Below, one piece after another: positions 1 through 10,969 of a stretch of DNA of 64,000 bases. The translations under genes and the position numbers were made by a program. The stretch is from the NCBI RefSeq assembly GCF_029227915.1, contig NC_079880.1, forward strand, positions 24,056,501 through 24,120,500, in the 5' to 3' direction. How positions within the stretch are numbered: the first letter of the stretch is position 1; every line of letters starts with the position of its first letter. Below the pieces are notes generated by a model that did no database searches, was not told where the DNA came from, and was given only the letters and a program-made list of their open reading frames with translations. Source of the DNA: Hydractinia symbiolongicarpus. Taxonomy: Eukaryota; Cnidaria; Hydrozoa; Anthoathecata; Hydractiniidae.

Positions 1-2302
1 GAAAAACTTTCGATTTGAAGACTAGGCTATGATTTTATTGCCTTTACGCACTCCGTTTGTGTTGTTTCGTTGAATTTTGGTCGAAAAGAATATTTTTCAG
101 GAATGAATAGAAATTAATTTAAAGAAAACAATTTTCAATATTATAAACTTATTATCTTCGATACATAAAAAACTCAGTACAAACAAACAATGAGATTTCA
201 ATCATCAGCACGTCCAGACAGCGCAATGTTCAATTTTCTATTATGTGATTCATCTTTGTGTTGATTCCACAAGTAAATAAAAAATTGCAGATACAACGCA
301 AAATGCGTTTGGGACATCAATTTACAAGAGGACTTTATGTTTTGAATATAACTATTAAATTGCTCACAAATGGAAGAATTTATCGCACTTGAAGCAAGAA
401 GACGGTTGTACTTGAAAGCGTTGGTGCATTTGTGCGTATAACCATGAAATACGTCGTGGAAAAACCTTGTTTTTGCAAAAAATCCAGATTCTCGATTTTT
501 GCAATATTCCGAAAGACTGCATGCAAAATCGTAAAAAATGTCGTCAGGAGCGCTGTTGATATGGGTTAATAGCGACGCGGTAGGGTCCTTTCGTCCTTCC
601 CTTCCAGGAATTGTATGGAAGCCGTAGCAATGTCCATGTAAAGGACAAAACCAAAGAAATACGTAGGTTGTTCCTTTTTTCGAAACTGTTGGAAAGCGTT
701 TCTCACATGCGTTGTCTGGTGGGTCATCAAAATTGGCATGGATACGTTCTTTTGTGTCAATAGTGAACTGTCGCATTTTACGAACTTGACAACCATGTGT
801 ATTAAAGTAATATGCGCGTCCATATTTAGCAGGGTTGTAAGTTTTCGGTATAGGTACTGGATCTTCCGGTGGTTCATCATGATAATGTACATTTTTTATA
901 AATGCCACCAGGTATCTAAGTAACAATATAACATCGTTGCTTGGAAGTTCAGTCGATGACGATATAGAGGATGCGAATAACAAGGAAGATAACTCAGGAG
1001 CATAAAACCTCAGTTCGTACAAAAATAATCGTAGGTCGGCGGTTGTTAATTCTTCATCGGTAATCTTTTGAACAAAATCTAACACGTCTTGACAAAAACG
1101 AAATGGCAACACAGTGTCTACTGAAGCGTCGGATGAAAGTAAAAGAAAGAACTTGGCCAATGCATACCGTTCTTTGCTATCCGAATTGGTAGAAATCATT
1201 TTTTGATATGCAGGTCGAGCATACTCAGTTATAAATTCTGTAATGCCTGTCTCAACCACACCAAGGTCGCAATCAATAATCTTTTGGCACTGCTCCTTTA
1301 ACAAATTTCTCGCCTGACTGAAATCACGAGAATCATGGTCGGGGGTATTAAATATAAAGCAACGATTAAGCCGTTTTAATGTTGTCTCCAAAATTTCCCC
1401 ACCCTCAGCATTTTCGATGGGATCAACGAAAGTATTTTTAAAACCCACTCCTAACTTTGTACCGTCACAGGCTAATATTTTACTTTCGCCTCCACACAAC
1501 CTACATTGCTGACGAAATTCAATTTGCATAGCTGAAATCCATGCGAAGAACCAATCAATAAAAACTGGAACTGACATAAACTTTTGGGCACCGTGATTCC
1601 TTCTCCTGTAACTGTTATTCATAACCGTCACGAAACCGCTAAACGTTTGACCACTTGTTTTTACTGCATCAACAAAATCCCAGCCTATTTCATAACCCGC
1701 ACAAGTAGCTGATGAAAGCCTGAATATGGATTCATTCCATCCATCCCATTTACGTTCACAACAATTCTGCAAGCACAAACGCATGAAAACGTTGCACTTC
1801 ACCACTTTCCTGTCCAAATACAATTTAGACTCCGTTGACTTTCCAATAATTCCTTGTGGGAATTCATCTGAAAACCAACCAGCCTAAAGTGACAATTTTC
1901 TAAAGTGACAAGTCTTAGCGATAAGTTCTACATTTTGTTATAAGGATTATTCCCTACACATAATGCATGCACAAAAAAACAAAAAACATTCTATTTACTA
2001 AAGACAGTATACTTTGCCTTATACTAACCTCACATGGGCATGTTCCATTCATATCAGGTACAAAATCGATGTCTTCGTTTTCCTCACTCCAATTATCTCT
2101 TAATTTTAGATTATCTTGCAATCTTGTAGAAAAAGGATCGCCATCTACGACACACTTGCTGGGACATTTAAGATTAAATTGCCACAAACCAGTTGCCTCA
2201 TTGATTACATCTTTCCACTATAATTCAGAGTTATGATTATAAGACATTATATGATATTAAATAATCATATTTAATAGTCAAGCTTCACCTTATTATCTTA
2301 CA

Positions 2303-2378
2303 AATGGTAAGCGACGCTCTAACCACTGAGCTATCTTCATTTCAGAAGAGCTGGATTTGAACCAGCGACCTTCGCTTT
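2303..2378 (-). other. tRNA-like sequence in circularly permuted order
   Basis: On the minus strand the 3' half of a tRNA comes first: anticodon 3' stem AGCGA, AGGTC, then a perfect T-arm GCTGG-TTCAAAT-CCAGC and acceptor strand TCTTCTG. The 5' half follows about one base later: ATGAAGA, TA, D-arm GCTC-AGTGGTTA-GAGC, anticodon 5' stem TCGCT. The anticodon stem would pair 5/5 and the acceptor 5/7 across the permuted halves. The A box therefore lies downstream of the B box, so normal Pol III transcription is not expected. Possible origins are a deletion between tandem tRNA genes, a SINE head, or an inserted circular tRNA intermediate. Confidence 0.5.
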
Positions 2379-4063
2379 GGAAATACAATGTGTAACTTAC
2401 GTAACAGTCGTGTAGTCTAACTTTATTGTCAGGTTCTGTATGGTGGTTAATAATAACTGTAGCGTGGTTTTATGCCGTTAACAAATAAAAGAAAATAAGT
2501 CCACTGATAATACACTTAAATAGATTGGGAATATATAGTTTAAAAGTAAAAAAAAAAAAAATAGATAATAGATAATAGAAAGTACACACCTTATTATCAG
2601 GAAGAAAATTAGCATTATTACTATCTTCATCACTGATATCATCAACGTCATCAGATTCATTATTGGTCAAATAGAAGTCTCGAAATGACACCAAATGAGG
2701 ACATAAGTCAAAAGCAGTGGTTATGTTTTTGATTGACCTTTTTGATCCTTTGTCAATAACACATAACGAATTTTTGCATTGAACAACTTTTCTATTTGTT
2801 CCAGACACTTTGAAAAGAGATACAATTGCAGCAGAATCTTCATGGGTGATCGAGAATTTGCGAACATTTAATTTAGCAGGAAGTTCCTCAACAACTGTTT
2901 CTGAGCACTTTTAGCCATCATTAATAACTGACATATTCACAAGGCTGACATCAGCACTCACAGGCTCTGGAATATGATCAGAAGATGGGAGAAGTGAAAC
3001 AACACTGGCAAGCAATCGCACATGTAAACAAGAAACACCCAGCCACCTAACATCAAATCTTTCTGGAGCTTCAACACAGGTTTGAGATACAGAAAATATT
3101 TTGCAATTGCAATAATAGGTTGGACCAGTACTTGTGGTAGTTGAAAATACATGAACATATTCAAAATGCTACAAAATATAAATAGTATAAAGTTACAAAA
3201 CATGACTAAAGGTTGTTGAACAGCTGTAGAACCAATAACCTAAAAATAATTAAAAAGTCAAAAAATATATACAAACCATAAATTCACCAGTGTTACAATC
3301 GTAATCATTCACGACAACAACTTTGTAGCTGATTTAACTCTCCATTTGAAGGTGCCATAGTTGAACAACTGTCCACAAAAATACTGATACAACGATTCAC
3401 TGGAGGAAGCTACATTTTGAAGTTGTATACTCTCCATAATATCAACCTGTATACTAGAGTCAGAGGCATCTTCTTCATCACCATCACTCTCTTCTGCATT
3501 CTTCCTGTTGTTTCTCTTTGAAATCAGGTGGAATTTCCTTTTTCTTGTTGTACTTGGCAATTTTTTATTTTTATAATAAGGTATTTCTACTATGTTACCA
3601 AGAATGCAATTTAAAACAGCAATCACTACTTCGCTAGCTTCTTCAGAACCTCTGAAATTACATGCCTATAAATATGAAAATAAAAATAAAATTGTTTAAA
3701 AAATCCCAGTTATTCAAACTTGGAGCACCATGTATATGCTGCTAACCTGAAGAATTCTGTTTCTTGGAGATGCTGGATATCTTCTACAGCTTGTTGAGAA
3801 CTTTTGAACATACTTTACCTCTACTTGCTTTATCTCATCACTACACCATACCCATTTATGAAAGTTAGGTATTGAAGAAATATAAAAAAACTGAGACTCC
3901 AAGGATAGCTCATGGTGAATCATTGGTAGTTTAAATGACACAAGTTCAGTTGATTGAACTTTGTTGGCACGGTAGGTCAATAATAGGTTTTCCCACAAAG
4001 ACGGTTCTTGATCACAAACCATGTACCTGTTATACATAACATTTAAAATAAATAAAAAAATAG

Positions 4064-4316
<253 letters not shown>

Positions 4317-5035
4317 GCTATGTTATGCGATCATATGCTATGTTATGCGATGCATAACATAGCATATGAAGAAGAGACATTTACAATTGCTTTTTTCAAC
4401 AGATGGTTTCACATTATTGACAATATTTTTGATGCTATTTGGATTGTCAATCAAAACTCTTCTGTATGACCTATCCTTGGCATACTGAGGTGTATGTTTA
4501 CCTGAATGAAGGAATGAATATATATGAACATTTAAAACATGTACAAAATTAAACAAAAATTGATTGGTTTCATAATTATATAACAAATATCCACAGTTTT
4601 AATAAATATTTGCACCTTTTTTCAAAGCCTTGAATAAGGACATATTCCTTTTGGAGCATATATCAACATCCATTTCATTATAAAATTGGTAAGGAAGAAG
4701 GCTATATAATGATAGATCTTCCTTAATCTTTTCATGTGCAACATTTCGGTAGAATCCAGAAAAGCCTCCTGCTTCAAAGAATCTTGCAATGTGATGTATA
4801 TTTTCGCCATCTGGAACTGACAAAACAGTACAGCTGAATATGCTGTCACTTGATCCAGAGGCAGATAAATTCAAACAGTTATCCTCCAGTTTTAAAAGTG
4901 GTGAATCAGGTGACAAAACCTCTTGTTGTAATGTTTTTCAAGGAATTCTCCAAAAAGATTGCATCATTGCACTTGTTTAAATTATGTATGATATTATCTA
5001 TAACTGTAGGATCAACCATTTTGTTTCTAAAATGA

Positions 5036-5885
5036 TATTATAATGAAAATCAACTATTTTTGTTTGAATATAATATATTCAAACAAAATTATCAGTTCGT
5101 TTCCTCACACATTCTTAGGACTTTATATTAATTGAAATAAATTAGAAGACATCAATCTCACTGGATAATGGTTTTAAGAAGAAATTCAGTGTAAAAGGAC
5201 CTCTCTTCACCTAATCCCAGCATCTTCTTTTTCTGCCACGCAAATGCCAAAGCCAAAAAGCTTACTACTGAAAAGTAAACAAATTATGTCACAATAGAAT
5301 CCATCTATGCGGTCCTTCTTTTTTGCCTGCTATTTTTTTGCCTGGATACATGCACGTAGCTACAATAATCTGTAAATTTGCTCCTTAACTTTTAGATTAC
5401 AACAGTAGCTTTAACCTTTCCCACAGTGATGATTGGCTAATAAAAAAACTATAGTTAGTTTGTAGGAGGATTAAGGCTCTGCAAGCCTAGCATGTAGCAT
5501 GGTCTAGCATCACACGCTCTCTAGCTATCATCATCATCATCATTCTCGGTTAACATCCGTTTTCCATGCTAGCTCTAGATATAGTTAGCTAGCTACATAG
5601 CAACCTTAAAAAGTGCAGAAAAGAGGAAAAACAATGCAGCTACTTATATCTGTACAAATTATTAAAAAACAGTTTAGCAGAAAGAAAAAGCAAACCAAAG
5701 CAAACAGAAAACAGGCCGATGAAGAACCGTTGCTTGGCTCGTTGCTTTCGCTTTCCGTACCCGAACCTGCTGGAAGCATCAAAAAATGCTAACGCAGCAT
5801 TGGCCTGCAACTGACCAATAGTATTACAATATTTTATGTGGTCTGAAAAGTGAATGTTAACGTCCTCTGATTTGACTTGATTTAG
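5036..5885. other. Non-coding spacer between KDZ gene and Harbinger element
   Basis: No convincing coding sequence on either strand. Contains a short (CAT)n run at 5527-5543 followed by a TCGGTTAACATCCG stretch, which resembles the simple-repeat tail of a LINE/RTE-type insertion, and several TAGCTAGC-rich patches. Confidence 0.5.
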
Positions 5886-6214
5886 TTAAGGCCGTTTCAC
5901 ATTACAGAAATATATTGAATCCAATATATTGGAAATTATTGATAACTATTGAAAAATATTGCCTCAATTAATTGACATAATGTGAAACCAACTTTTGAGA
6001 CACGTTCAAAAAAACATTACGCAATTGCTTTCAATACTTGTCAAGACTTTTTAATTCAAACACGGTTTGAATTAAAAAATATTGCAAGGGAAATTCTTTT
6101 GTTGTGAGAAGACTCAATTGTTCTCCGAACAATAGAAAAATGGAATCAGCAAAGTATTCAAAATTTGTCTGTCTGAAATAAACAGTAAATGAAACATACG
6201 ATCAAAGATAAAAG

Positions 6215-6635
6215 ATGGAGCAAAATAACATTTATTATTTAAGTCAGCCACACGATTTTGCTACGAATGATCAAATACTATTTCCTCAAGCTACGACGCA
6301 ACAGCAACATGCCGCACATGTCTTCACTCAGAGCTCACCAAAACCAACCTCGTCAATCTTGATCCAAAACACACAAATATTCGGTCAGAGCGTGCCACAG
6401 CAACTTCAAATTTCACTCAGCCCGGTGTTTCAAAATCCAGAAGATGAAACTTCTGCGAAACCTCAGAAGCGAGGAAGAAAAGGCTTGAAACATGAGAAAG
6501 TTTGGAGTAGTGGTGAAACTGAACATTTGATAAATTTGTGGTCACAACACGAAGTTCTATACAAGTTAGTTGCCCAGGATATATGGACAAAAACAAAAAA
6601 CAACTGGCACTTGTAGCGATTGCAGCCAAGCTAAA
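6215..6635 (+). pseudogene. Harbinger-1 Myb/SANT-like DNA-binding protein, 5' part
   Basis: Starts with ATG at 6215; a Gln/Ser-rich N-terminus of about 75 residues precedes a basic RGRKG segment and a Myb/SANT-type helix block (KVWSSGETEHLINLWSQHEV). Frame 1 stops at 6614, while the homologous continuation (MDKNKKQLALVAIAAKLN) lies in another frame, so a frameshift falls near 6575-6595. The gene is then cut by the ISL2EU-like element at 6636-6637, and its 3' remnant resumes at 14124. In Harbinger elements this protein brings the transposase to the DNA ends. Confidence 0.7.
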
Positions 6636-7517
6636 TACACAACTTTCCGGTTTCAAAAAATCATGCGCGCGCATAAATGACGAAATTCATAATGGTAGAA
6701 TTTTGGTAGGTAAACACTGCATTTCACCAGAAGACCAAACTTTAAAACCCTGTCAAAAACATTTAGCAATATTGGAAAATTGATACTCTAATCGAAAGTT
6801 CATCAAATTAGCTGTAATGTCTCGACACTGTGCCGTAACAGGATGTAATAATGGCGATTATTTATTAACAAAATGGCGTAAATCAATATGCAACGTTCAT
6901 AAAGTATGTCATAGTGAAAGTCAATGTTCTTGCGAACCACCTTTTACGTAAGCATTTTTTACATACATTTTTAGTATTTTATTGAAAGAAACTGATTGAA
7001 GTTGAAGGAAAAGGAGTGTTTTATTTCTATTCTAGCTACAGCTAATGTATAGCAGCTAGCTAGAGCTACTAAAGCTGCATAGCCATAATGCATATAAACT
7101 TTTATTTTTAATAGATTGTTTCCATTTCCAACTGAGAAGAAGGATTGTATGATGAGGAAAATCTGGCTACAGATGATAAATCGTATGGATGCAGTAAAAA
7201 GGAACAAGTTGTGGTCTCCAGGAAAGTCTTCTAGAGTATGTTCCAAACACTTTGTTTCACAAAGTCCTACTGATAGTCACCCATTTCCATCATTGCATAT
7301 GGGTTACAATTGTAAGCAAAAAGCTGAGACAGTTATGCGTCAGATAAAATCTTCACATAAAATGGAATCCCCTTTACAAGTTGCTGTTTCCACATTAAAA
7401 AATGCAAAGGAGAAATACGTTACAGAGTTACAGATTGCATCACTAATAGAATTCACCAAGAAGGAAGCACATTTAATAAATTCTGTTTATAGTCTTCCAA
7501 TTATTTCACATAGTTAT

Positions 7518-7677
7518 TGTGTATATATTACCCGTTATATCTTAGGAACCCTACTTGTTACGATTTATCTTATGTTAGGAACTCTACTCGTTATGATCTA
7601 GCATTGATCATTATTCAAGATTATAGCATATCAGCAAGTCACAACATTGTCTCAGTTATTGATCTCATCCTTATACA
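7518..7677 (+). repeat. 5' LTR (160 bp)
   Basis: Starts TGTGTATATATTACCCG, ends CTTATACA; identical to the 3' LTR except position 4 (G versus A). Target copy GTTAT lies immediately upstream. Confidence 0.95.
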
Positions 7678-8116
7678 TGGCGCTGCGAGCAGTTTAATCA
7701 TACCTACAACCTTCGATTCCTTGACGCTTGTTCCTTCAACAAACCAAGTCTCGAATCCATCATTCGTTTGTTCAAACGTGAACTCGAACTGTGTAAGTTA
7801 TACAAACATTCAAAAAAAAAAAAAAAACTTTCACAGACCACTAAAAACTTGTTATTTCACTCGAAGTTATACGATTACACATACATCAAACATATTTGAA
7901 CTTGCTGCATCATTTTACAAAACATTGTTTACTCACTAATTCGCTTTGTTATCGCAATTGTATTCACTTTTCGTCGTTTTGTGAGTGCTCCGAACACTCT
8001 CGCTTGTTATTATTCCTTGGTCACACCGCCATCTTGGATTTACGCCATCGTGGTCACATGCCGATTCGCTCTTCAAAGATTTCCCGCTATATCGCCGTAC
8101 TCCGCCTTGAATTGCA

Positions 8117-8260
8117 ATGTCGAACCCTGAGGACGCCGCCCCAACCGCCCCGACCCCCGCCGGTACAGATGCAACTACCGCTGCTCTGGCCATGGTGCTA
8201 GAAATGCAAAAGCAACAGAAAGTCATGCAGGAACAATGGACCCAATTCATGTCCCGTTAG
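8117..8260 (+). pseudogene. Truncated gag start (47 codons)
   Basis: ATG at 8117 opens a Pro/Ala-rich segment (EDAAPTAPTPAG) and a helical Gln/Met-rich segment (LEMQKQQKVMQEQWTQF) like the N-terminus of gypsy Gag proteins, then TAG at 8258-8260. The integrase reading frame starts at 8270 in the same frame, so one deletion has joined the beginning of gag to the beginning of integrase. The leader from 7678 to 8116 has no coding signal. Confidence 0.65.
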
Positions 8261-8269
8261 TACCTAATT

Positions 8270-9499
8270 ATGCTTGAAGATCGCGTCCTGATACCACGCG
8301 CTCTTCGACGTACCCTACTAGAAGAGTTACACATCGGACACCAAGGCGTCAGCGCAATGAGAGAAAATGCAAAAAGACGATTCTTCTGGCCACAAATGAG
8401 CTCACACATACAAAATCACAGGAATCAATGCACCCGATGCAACCAAATCGCTCCCTCAAATCGCAAAGATACACCGGAAGTCCCCGATCCGCCGATTTAT
8501 CCATTCCAACAGACAGCTGCCGATGTATTTCACATGGCAGGGCGTCTGTATATAGTCTACGCAGATCGCTTCTCCGGTTGGCCAGAGGTAGCCTCAACCA
8601 AACCTGATGCTACAGCTACCACGATTGTAAACATTCTTCGAAGATATTTCACAAATTTTGGCGTCCCCGAAGAACTGTCATCAGACGGGGGTCCGCCATT
8701 TACATTTCACGAGTTCGAAAACTTTCTACGATCTTGGAACGTTTCACATCGAGTATCATCTGTCGGCTACCCCCAAAGCAACGGACGAGCAGAAGCCGCA
8801 GTTAAGACTGTCAAACGAGTATTAACGACCAATATTAGTCAATCTGGGTCACTGGACACCGATAATGTCGCCAAAGCCCTTCTCCTGTACCGAAACACTC
8901 CATCACCAGACATGGGAGTCTCACCTTCTGAGCTCCTATTTGGACGCAACATCAGAGACCATCTTCCAGCACCAAGACGTTTCCGGAAAGAATGGATTGA
9001 CTTAGCCGATATTCGCGAGAACGCTTTTACGAGAAGACACCAACAAGCTTGCACGACATCACAACGACAACTCCCTGTTTTGAAAGTTGGAGACACTGTT
9101 TCCATTCAGAACCAAACTGGTAACGCCCCGCTTCGATGGGAAAAGACCGGGGTAATCAGCGAAAGTTTACCCCATCGACAATACCGTGTTGTAGTCGATG
9201 GCAGCCGTCGTACGACATTACGTAATAGACAGTTTTTACGCCCAATACCAAACGAAACACGCAACGATATCATCGATTTAGACATTCTCCGACAAACAAA
9301 AGAAGAACATCTTCCCAGTACTAACGGGACAGATCTACCAGCAATCAATCAACCAGAAACAATTCCAACTGAACAAGAGACAACTCAGGCAGACACTCCA
9401 CCATCAATCGTCTGCCCTCCGACACCCGTCATCCAAACGAGACGATCAACACGCACTAGAAGACCACCAGAAAAATTTAAAGACTATGTTATGAAATAG
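8270..9499 (+). CDS. Ty3/gypsy integrase (409 aa)
   Basis: An uninterrupted frame with the HHCC zinc finger (LHIGHQG ... CTRCNQ), the catalytic triad (AADVFHMAG, SSDGGPPF, NGRAEAAVK) and a C-terminal beta-rich domain with a PLRWEKTGVI-type motif and an RRSTRTRRPP basic tail. The codon use is less AT-rich than the surroundings. Integrase inserts the cDNA into the host genome; here it persists without reverse transcriptase, so the element could move only with a helper in trans. The start at 8270 is the first in-frame ATG after the TAG; initiation without the gag start is uncertain. Confidence 0.88.
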   Translation: MLEDRVLIPRALRRTLLEELHIGHQGVSAMRENAKRRFFWPQMSSHIQNHRNQCTRCNQIAPSNRKDTPEVPDPPIYPFQQTAADVFHMAGRLYIVYADRFSGWPEVASTKPDATATTIVNILRRYFTNFGVPEELSSDGGPPFTFHEFENFLRSWNVSHRVSSVGYPQSNGRAEAAVKTVKRVLTTNISQSGSLDTDNVAKALLLYRNTPSPDMGVSPSELLFGRNIRDHLPAPRRFRKEWIDLADIRENAFTRRHQQACTTSQRQLPVLKVGDTVSIQNQTGNAPLRWEKTGVISESLPHRQYRVVVDGSRRTTLRNRQFLRPIPNETRNDIIDLDILRQTKEEHLPSTNGTDLPAINQPETIPTEQETTQADTPPSIVCPPTPVIQTRRSTRTRRPPEKFKDYVMK

Positions 9500-9591
9500 A
9501 CATTTACACACGAAATTACTCGTGTCCATCATTTAGTATATTTAGTTTTTGTTTAAAAAAAAAAAGAAAAAAAAAAAAAAGAAAAGAGGCA

Positions 9592-9751
9592 TGTATATAT
9601 ATTACCCGTTATATCTTAGGAACCCTACTTGTTACGATTTATCTTATGTTAGGAACTCTACTCGTTATGATCTAGCATTGATCATTATTCAAGATTATAG
9701 CATATCAGCAAGTCACAACATTGTCTCAGTTATTGATCTCATCCTTATACA
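9592..9751 (+). repeat. 3' LTR (160 bp)
   Basis: Starts TGTATATATATTACCCG, ends CTTATACA, followed by target copy GTTAT (9752-9756). Preceded by a long A/G tract acting as polypurine tract. Confidence 0.95.
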
Positions 9752-10969
9752 GTTATTTCTACCTGTTCAAAATGTTCCTGTTTTTGAGTAGTTATTTACC
9801 ATTTTTCTGTATTTTTGCAAAATGTCGCACTGTTGAAAATGCCCCGTCACAACATAAACAGGAAAAGTTACTGTTGCAGCTGACTATTAAAGCTCTTCTT
9901 AACAAAGTCAACATTCTCAACAGGCTTAATAAACAGCTGGAAGAGAAAGTAAAAAACTGTACATGCAAGAAACCTGTTAATGAGCTGCTATTAAATTCTG
10001 ATGAAGATGTTATGTTTTATACTGGAATTACTTCCAGAATATTATTCGATAAACTATGTTCGTATATTACACCATATGTCAAACGTAAATGGAGAGGACT
10101 TAAAGAAACCAATATTACCCTAGTTAGAAAATATAAAAGGACACCAAATAAATCTGGTGCTAAATCAAAGTTATGTGTCAAAGATGAGTTCCTGTTAATG
10201 CTAATGAAAATTAGGCTTGGATTATTAGGGCAAGATTTAGCTCAAAGATTTGGTATTTCTGCTACTATATCTAGTCGCATATTTGCAACTTGGGTAAAAG
10301 CAACAGCAGGTGTATTAAAATCATTTGTTTACTTTCCTGATTATGGACATATTGCTGCTACAAGACCTCCAAGATTCAGAGATGTTCAAAATCTTCATTC
10401 AATAGCTGATGGTACTGAAATATTCATTCAGACCCCCAAAAATCATATAGCACAACGGCAAACCTGGTCTAGTTACAAGCACCATAACACTGCTAAAATA
10501 TTGGTTGTAGTTTTACCTAATTCTCATATAGAATTTATATCCAAAGCATATAGTGGTTGCATTTCTGACAAAGAATTAACAATGCAATCTGGATACTTAG
10601 ACTTTGTTGAACCATATACAGATGTAATGGTAGATAAAGGATTCAATATTGCTGATGAATGTGCAGCTCGCTGTATCAATATAATTGTTCCACCAGGTAA
10701 AAGAGGTCAGAGCCAAATGACACAAGCAGATGTTAGAAAAACCACTAAAATTGCAAAGTTGCGAATTCTGGTTGAACAAGTTATTTCTCGTTTAAAAAAG
10801 TTTCACCTCATTGCAAAAGAAGTTCCTATAACTCTTTTATGTCACTTAGATGACATCATTATAATTTGTGCAGCCTTATGTAACCTCAAAAAGCCGATAT
10901 ATGGAAAGTAAATATATATAATAAATAACCTAGCTATATAACGTATATATATACACATTGTTTTAGAAT

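Larger units (their letters stand above)
7518..9751 (+). mobile_element. Young Ty3/gypsy deletion derivative retaining only Gag start and integrase
   Basis: Two 160-bp LTRs (7518-7677, 9592-9751) begin TG and end CA, differ at one position by eye, and are flanked by GTTAT (7513-7517, 9752-9756). A primer-binding site beginning TGGCGCTGCGAGCAG abuts the 5' LTR (7678) and a purine-rich tract precedes the 3' LTR (about 9556-9591). The interior encodes 47 Gag codons, then integrase; protease, reverse transcriptase and RNase H are absent. It lies inside the THAP transposase gene. Confidence 0.95.
6817..10911 (+). pseudogene. THAP-domain DDE transposase of the ISL2EU-like element, split by an LTR element
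   Basis: Exon 1 is 6817-6947 (donor GTAAGC) and exon 2 begins at 7115 after TTTTAATAG; the splice joins a THAP-like zinc finger (CAVTGC ... W ... VCSKHF ... HPFPSLHMGY). After the insertion (7518-9756) the frame resumes at 9757 with a coiled-coil (LLNKVNILNRLNKQLEEKV) and the catalytic domain: IADGTEIFI (Asp), VMVDKGFNI (Asp), ILVEQVISRL (Glu), the IS5/DDE_Tnp_4 pattern. The stop is at 10909-10911. The reading frame is conserved across the insertion once one target copy is discounted, and I see no stop in the catalytic part, so the LTR insertion may be the main lesion. Confidence 0.8.

Noticed and set aside
6971-7246. Minus-strand frame over the THAP intron and exon 2
   Set aside because: Opposite to a well-supported THAP exon with splice sites.
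8839-9348. Minus-strand reading frames opposite the integrase
   Set aside because: Antisense shadows of the integrase ORF without any domain signature.
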